From positions 1-19,779 of the forward strand of contig CAYZMH010000068.1 in assembly GCA_964479445.1 (NCBI GenBank): DNA of 19,779 nt, read 5' to 3'. Shown piece by piece: positions 17,444-19,779 of this stretch. How positions within the stretch are numbered: position 1 is the first letter of the stretch; each line of letters starts with the position of its first letter. Under the pieces are notes generated by a model. The model saw nothing but the letters and a program-made list of their open reading frames with translations. It did not search any database and had not been told where the DNA came from. A program made the translations under genes and the position numbers. This DNA is from CAYZMH01 sp964479445 (GTDB taxonomy: Bacteria > Bacteroidota > Bacteroidia > Bacteroidales > GCA-2748055).

Positions 17444-19051
17444 ATGACCAACATAGCTTCGATCTCCGGACGTTTGTTGCTGTTTTATGCCCTGTTTACC
17501 TGCTTTTATCATTCCGGAAGGTCACAGGGCCATGCATCTCAGGAACCGGTTCAGCAAAGCGATACAGTGTATGAGAACCCTGTGATCCCGGGAGCTTTTC
17601 CAGACCCTACCATCATCCGCGTGGGTGACCGGTACATTGCAGCGGGCACCAGCTTTGATTTTGCCCCCTGCTACCCGGTCTATGAATCCGGTGACCTGGT
17701 CAACTGGGAGCTGGTTTCCCATATTTTCCCTGACCCCCCGGCATGGGCTGCAAAAAATTTCTGGGCTCCCGAACTTTTCTACCGCGACAGTACCTACTTC
17801 GTCTATTATACCGCCAAACGGAGATCAGACGGGGTTTCCTGCATCGGGGTAGCATCCACCCCCGATATCAGGGAGGGGTTTACCGATCACGGGATCATTA
17901 TCGAGTGGGGCAGGGAGGCCATCGACGCCTATGTGTTTGAGGACGGTGACGGAACCTGCTATATTACCTGGAAGGCCTATGGTCTGACCCGGGGCCGTCC
18001 CATCGAGATTCTTGCCTGTGAACTTAGTGATGACGGACTGCGCCCGGAAGGTGAACCGTTCACCCTTACCGATCATTCCCGGGGATGGAAGGGAGGAAAC
18101 GATGAGGGACAGATCCTTATGAAACAGGGAGGGTATTACTATCTTTTCTATTCCGACGGTGGATGCTGCGACCGCCATTGCGATTACCGAATCCGTGTGG
18201 CTCGCTCCAGGGAACTCAGGGAAGGATGGGAACAGCGACCCGATCCGATTCTCCGGGGAGGCGAAACATGGGTTTGCCCGGGTCATGGCACCATAGTGAC
18301 CACCCCCGGCGGAAGGTTCTATTACCTTTACCATGCTTACCATCACACCGATTTTGAGTATATCGGCAGGCAGGGGATGCTGGGTGAGCTGGTATTCAAT
18401 GAAGATACGGGCTGGCCGGAATTTGTCGAGGGGAACACACCCACGCAGAGCGCTCCTTTCCCATACCCGGGCACAGTTCAGCAGCGGGATACGGTACGGA
18501 ACGACTATTTCAATGCGGAGGAGGCGCTGAAAAAAAGGGAGTGGGATTTGCATTACCCAAGGCCATCTGGCGAATTGAAGGACAGCATGTTGTTTCTGAC
18601 CGGCAACCGTGAAGAGCATAATTTCCTGGGATTCCGGCCGAAAACCGGAAACTACACCTTTTCAGTAACGCTCCCCCTGCAACAATACCAACAGGGAATC
18701 GGCATCTACTCCCGCCGGGATAAGTTGCTTATGTATTCTGCCAGCAGGGAAAATATCAGGGTCCTCCGCCTGGAAGACGGGCAGAAAAAGGTCCTGGCCA
18801 CGGTGCCCCTGGAAGGACAATCTGAAATCAGCCTGAAATACCGGCTAACAGACGGCAAATACCTTCGTTTTTACTGGTCTGAAGGTCCCGGCCACACCTG
18901 GAACTACCTGGACATGGCTGCTAACGACACTTATGATGCAGGTTTCCTGGCCACCTGGGGATTTTCGCCCCGGGCCGGTCTGTTGTGGAATTCAGATCAG
19001 CAAACAGCTGCCTACCATTCCATTGTTGTAACATACAGGTACCGGCAATAA
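17444..19051 (+). CDS. GH43-family glycosidase (beta-xylosidase / alpha-L-arabinofuranosidase type)
   Basis: Exo-acting enzyme predicted to cleave beta-xylosyl or alpha-L-arabinofuranosyl residues. It has 535 residues and an N-terminal signal peptide (hydrophobic LLLFYALFTCFY; cleavage probably near residue 28). The five-bladed beta-propeller covers about 43-335. The canonical GH43 triad is visible: general base Asp54 in PGAFPDPT, pKa-modulating Asp161 in AIDAYVF and general acid Glu221 in GGNDEGQIL, with the usual metal-site histidine in YHAYHH (about 297-301). A Cys cluster (GGCCDRHCDY, about 239-248) sits in the propeller. About 365-535 is a concanavalin-like beta-sandwich resembling the C-terminal module of GH43 beta-xylosidases (HNFLGFRPKT, GIGIYSRRDKLLMY). 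It shares the strand and likely the transcript with the GH71/99-like gene. Xylosidase versus arabinofuranosidase cannot be decided by eye. Confidence 0.93.
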   Translation: MTNIASISGRLLLFYALFTCFYHSGRSQGHASQEPVQQSDTVYENPVIPGAFPDPTIIRVGDRYIAAGTSFDFAPCYPVYESGDLVNWELVSHIFPDPPAWAAKNFWAPELFYRDSTYFVYYTAKRRSDGVSCIGVASTPDIREGFTDHGIIIEWGREAIDAYVFEDGDGTCYITWKAYGLTRGRPIEILACELSDDGLRPEGEPFTLTDHSRGWKGGNDEGQILMKQGGYYYLFYSDGGCCDRHCDYRIRVARSRELREGWEQRPDPILRGGETWVCPGHGTIVTTPGGRFYYLYHAYHHTDFEYIGRQGMLGELVFNEDTGWPEFVEGNTPTQSAPFPYPGTVQQRDTVRNDYFNAEEALKKREWDLHYPRPSGELKDSMLFLTGNREEHNFLGFRPKTGNYTFSVTLPLQQYQQGIGIYSRRDKLLMYSASRENIRVLRLEDGQKKVLATVPLEGQSEISLKYRLTDGKYLRFYWSEGPGHTWNYLDMAANDTYDAGFLATWGFSPRAGLLWNSDQQTAAYHSIVVTYRYRQ

Positions 19052-19206
19052 TTCGATAAAGAAACTAAGGTGAAAAGCGATCCGGGTTCATTCAGTGGCA
19101 AATTGCATTCAGTTCATTTCATAATCAGGCAAACCTCTAACATTACGCTATGAAAAACCAGAATAATGGGCATTACCGGAAGCTAAAACAAAGTCAGAAA
19201 CAGATC

Positions 19207-19779
19207 ATGAGACATCTATTTATTATTTTTTTACTGGCAGCCGGACTCACGGGATTGGAGATGAATGCCCAGAGTCCGCTCTCCACACTGCGGGAGCTGG
19301 AAGGCTTCCGGAGCCGTTCCGGGAAATACCTTATGCAGATCGGGGAAGAGGGTCACATCGCAGGAACTCCCTACCTGAAAGACGCTTTCCTCCCCGGCAG
19401 CCTCATGATCAACGGAAGGTGGTATGACAGCGTGAACCTGCGTTACAATGCCTTCGAGCGGGCTTTCGAAGTGAAAATCGATCAAGGGATCTTTGTGATT
19501 GACCCGGAAAAAGCCGTGGCGGATACCATTATGTATAACGATGAAACCTATGTACCGAAGAATCTCGGGAAGGAGGGATCCGTCCGCCTGGAATACCTGG
19601 TTCTGATCGCTGAAGGAGAAGGGTTCTCACTCTGCAAAAGATACTCGGTACGAATGGACAACCCGGTTCCGGCTGACGGGTACCAGGAAGCACAACCCGC
19701 GGAATACAAACCCAATCCGCCTGCTTACTACCTCTTTAAAAACGGGTCCTCCACGGAAATCAAAGGAAGAAAGAGCATC
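19207..19779 (+). CDS. Exported protein of unknown function, cut at right edge
   Basis: An open frame runs without a stop to the window end, giving 191 codons of an incomplete protein. I chose the ATG at 19207 because it opens a normal signal peptide (MRHLFIIFLLAAGLTGLEMNAQ); the in-frame ATG at 19150 would add 19 polar residues ahead of it. The mature part begins SPLSTLRELEGF and has a segment GTPYLKDAFLPGSLMINGRWYDSVNLRYNAFERAFEVKI, a pattern I associate with a widespread uncharacterised Bacteroidota family, typically little over 200 residues. No enzymatic motif or lipobox is visible. It lies 155 bases after GH43 on the same strand with no terminator between them, so it may be the third gene of that transcript. 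Role unknown. Confidence 0.75.
   Translation, partial: MRHLFIIFLLAAGLTGLEMNAQSPLSTLRELEGFRSRSGKYLMQIGEEGHIAGTPYLKDAFLPGSLMINGRWYDSVNLRYNAFERAFEVKIDQGIFVIDPEKAVADTIMYNDETYVPKNLGKEGSVRLEYLVLIAEGEGFSLCKRYSVRMDNPVPADGYQEAQPAEYKPNPPAYYLFKNGSSTEIKGRKSI

Noticed and set aside
16066..17454. Long minus-strand open frame (462 codons) opposite the GH71/99-like gene
   Set aside because: It mirrors a gene with a signal peptide and a clear family motif; the frame has no signal or domain features and is an antisense by-product of GC-rich codon use.
19150..19206. Upstream in-frame ATG as start of the last gene
   Set aside because: It would place 19 polar residues before the signal peptide; the ATG at 19207 gives a standard export signal.

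Overview
The window looks like a polysaccharide utilization locus (PUL) from a Bacteroidota genome. The indicators are an adjacent SusC/SusD pair, a DUF3823 lipoprotein behind it, lipobox signal peptides, A-rich translation leaders without Shine-Dalgarno sequences, and two proteins with C-terminal type IX secretion (T9SS) sorting domains. Coding sequence is fairly GC-rich and intergenic leaders are AT-rich. The species cannot be named; a free-living or anaerobic Bacteroidales/Marinilabiliales-type organism is a plausible guess.

Layout, left to right. Bases 1-227 hold a degenerate 16-bp tandem repeat, followed by an AT-rich gene-free leader (about 290-679). A tight plus-strand operon follows: SusC-like TonB-dependent transporter (680-3763), SusD-like glycan-binding lipoprotein (3775-5703) and DUF3823 lipoprotein (5723-6433), closed by a strong hairpin terminator (6449-6486). 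Next is a T9SS-secreted CotH-kinase-family protein (6663-9080, plus). On the minus strand, converging on it, are a GH2 enzyme (14483-11118) and a GH120 beta-xylosidase-like lipoprotein (11076-9196), probably one transcript. Upstream of these on the minus strand, behind its own terminator, is a small secreted T9SS protein of unknown function (15684-14710). A divergent intergenic region (15685-16050) leads into a plus-strand series: a GH71/99-like enzyme (16051-17340), a GH43 enzyme (17444-19051) and an unrecognised exported protein cut by the window edge (19207-19779).

How they may work together (inference): SusC/SusD import an oligosaccharide. GH120 and GH43 point to xylose- and/or arabinose-containing glycans, with the GH2 and GH71/99-like enzymes removing further sugars or linkages. 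No endo-xylanase (GH10/GH11 type) and no regulator (HTCS, ECF sigma/anti-sigma) is visible, so backbone cleavage and control must lie outside the window or the substrate arrives as oligomers. The least explained parts are the secreted CotH-like kinase, the T9SS beta-helix-like protein and the GH71/99-like enzyme, which keeps a GH99-type Glu-x-x-Glu pair. All functional calls rest on reading protein motifs by eye; no database search was run.
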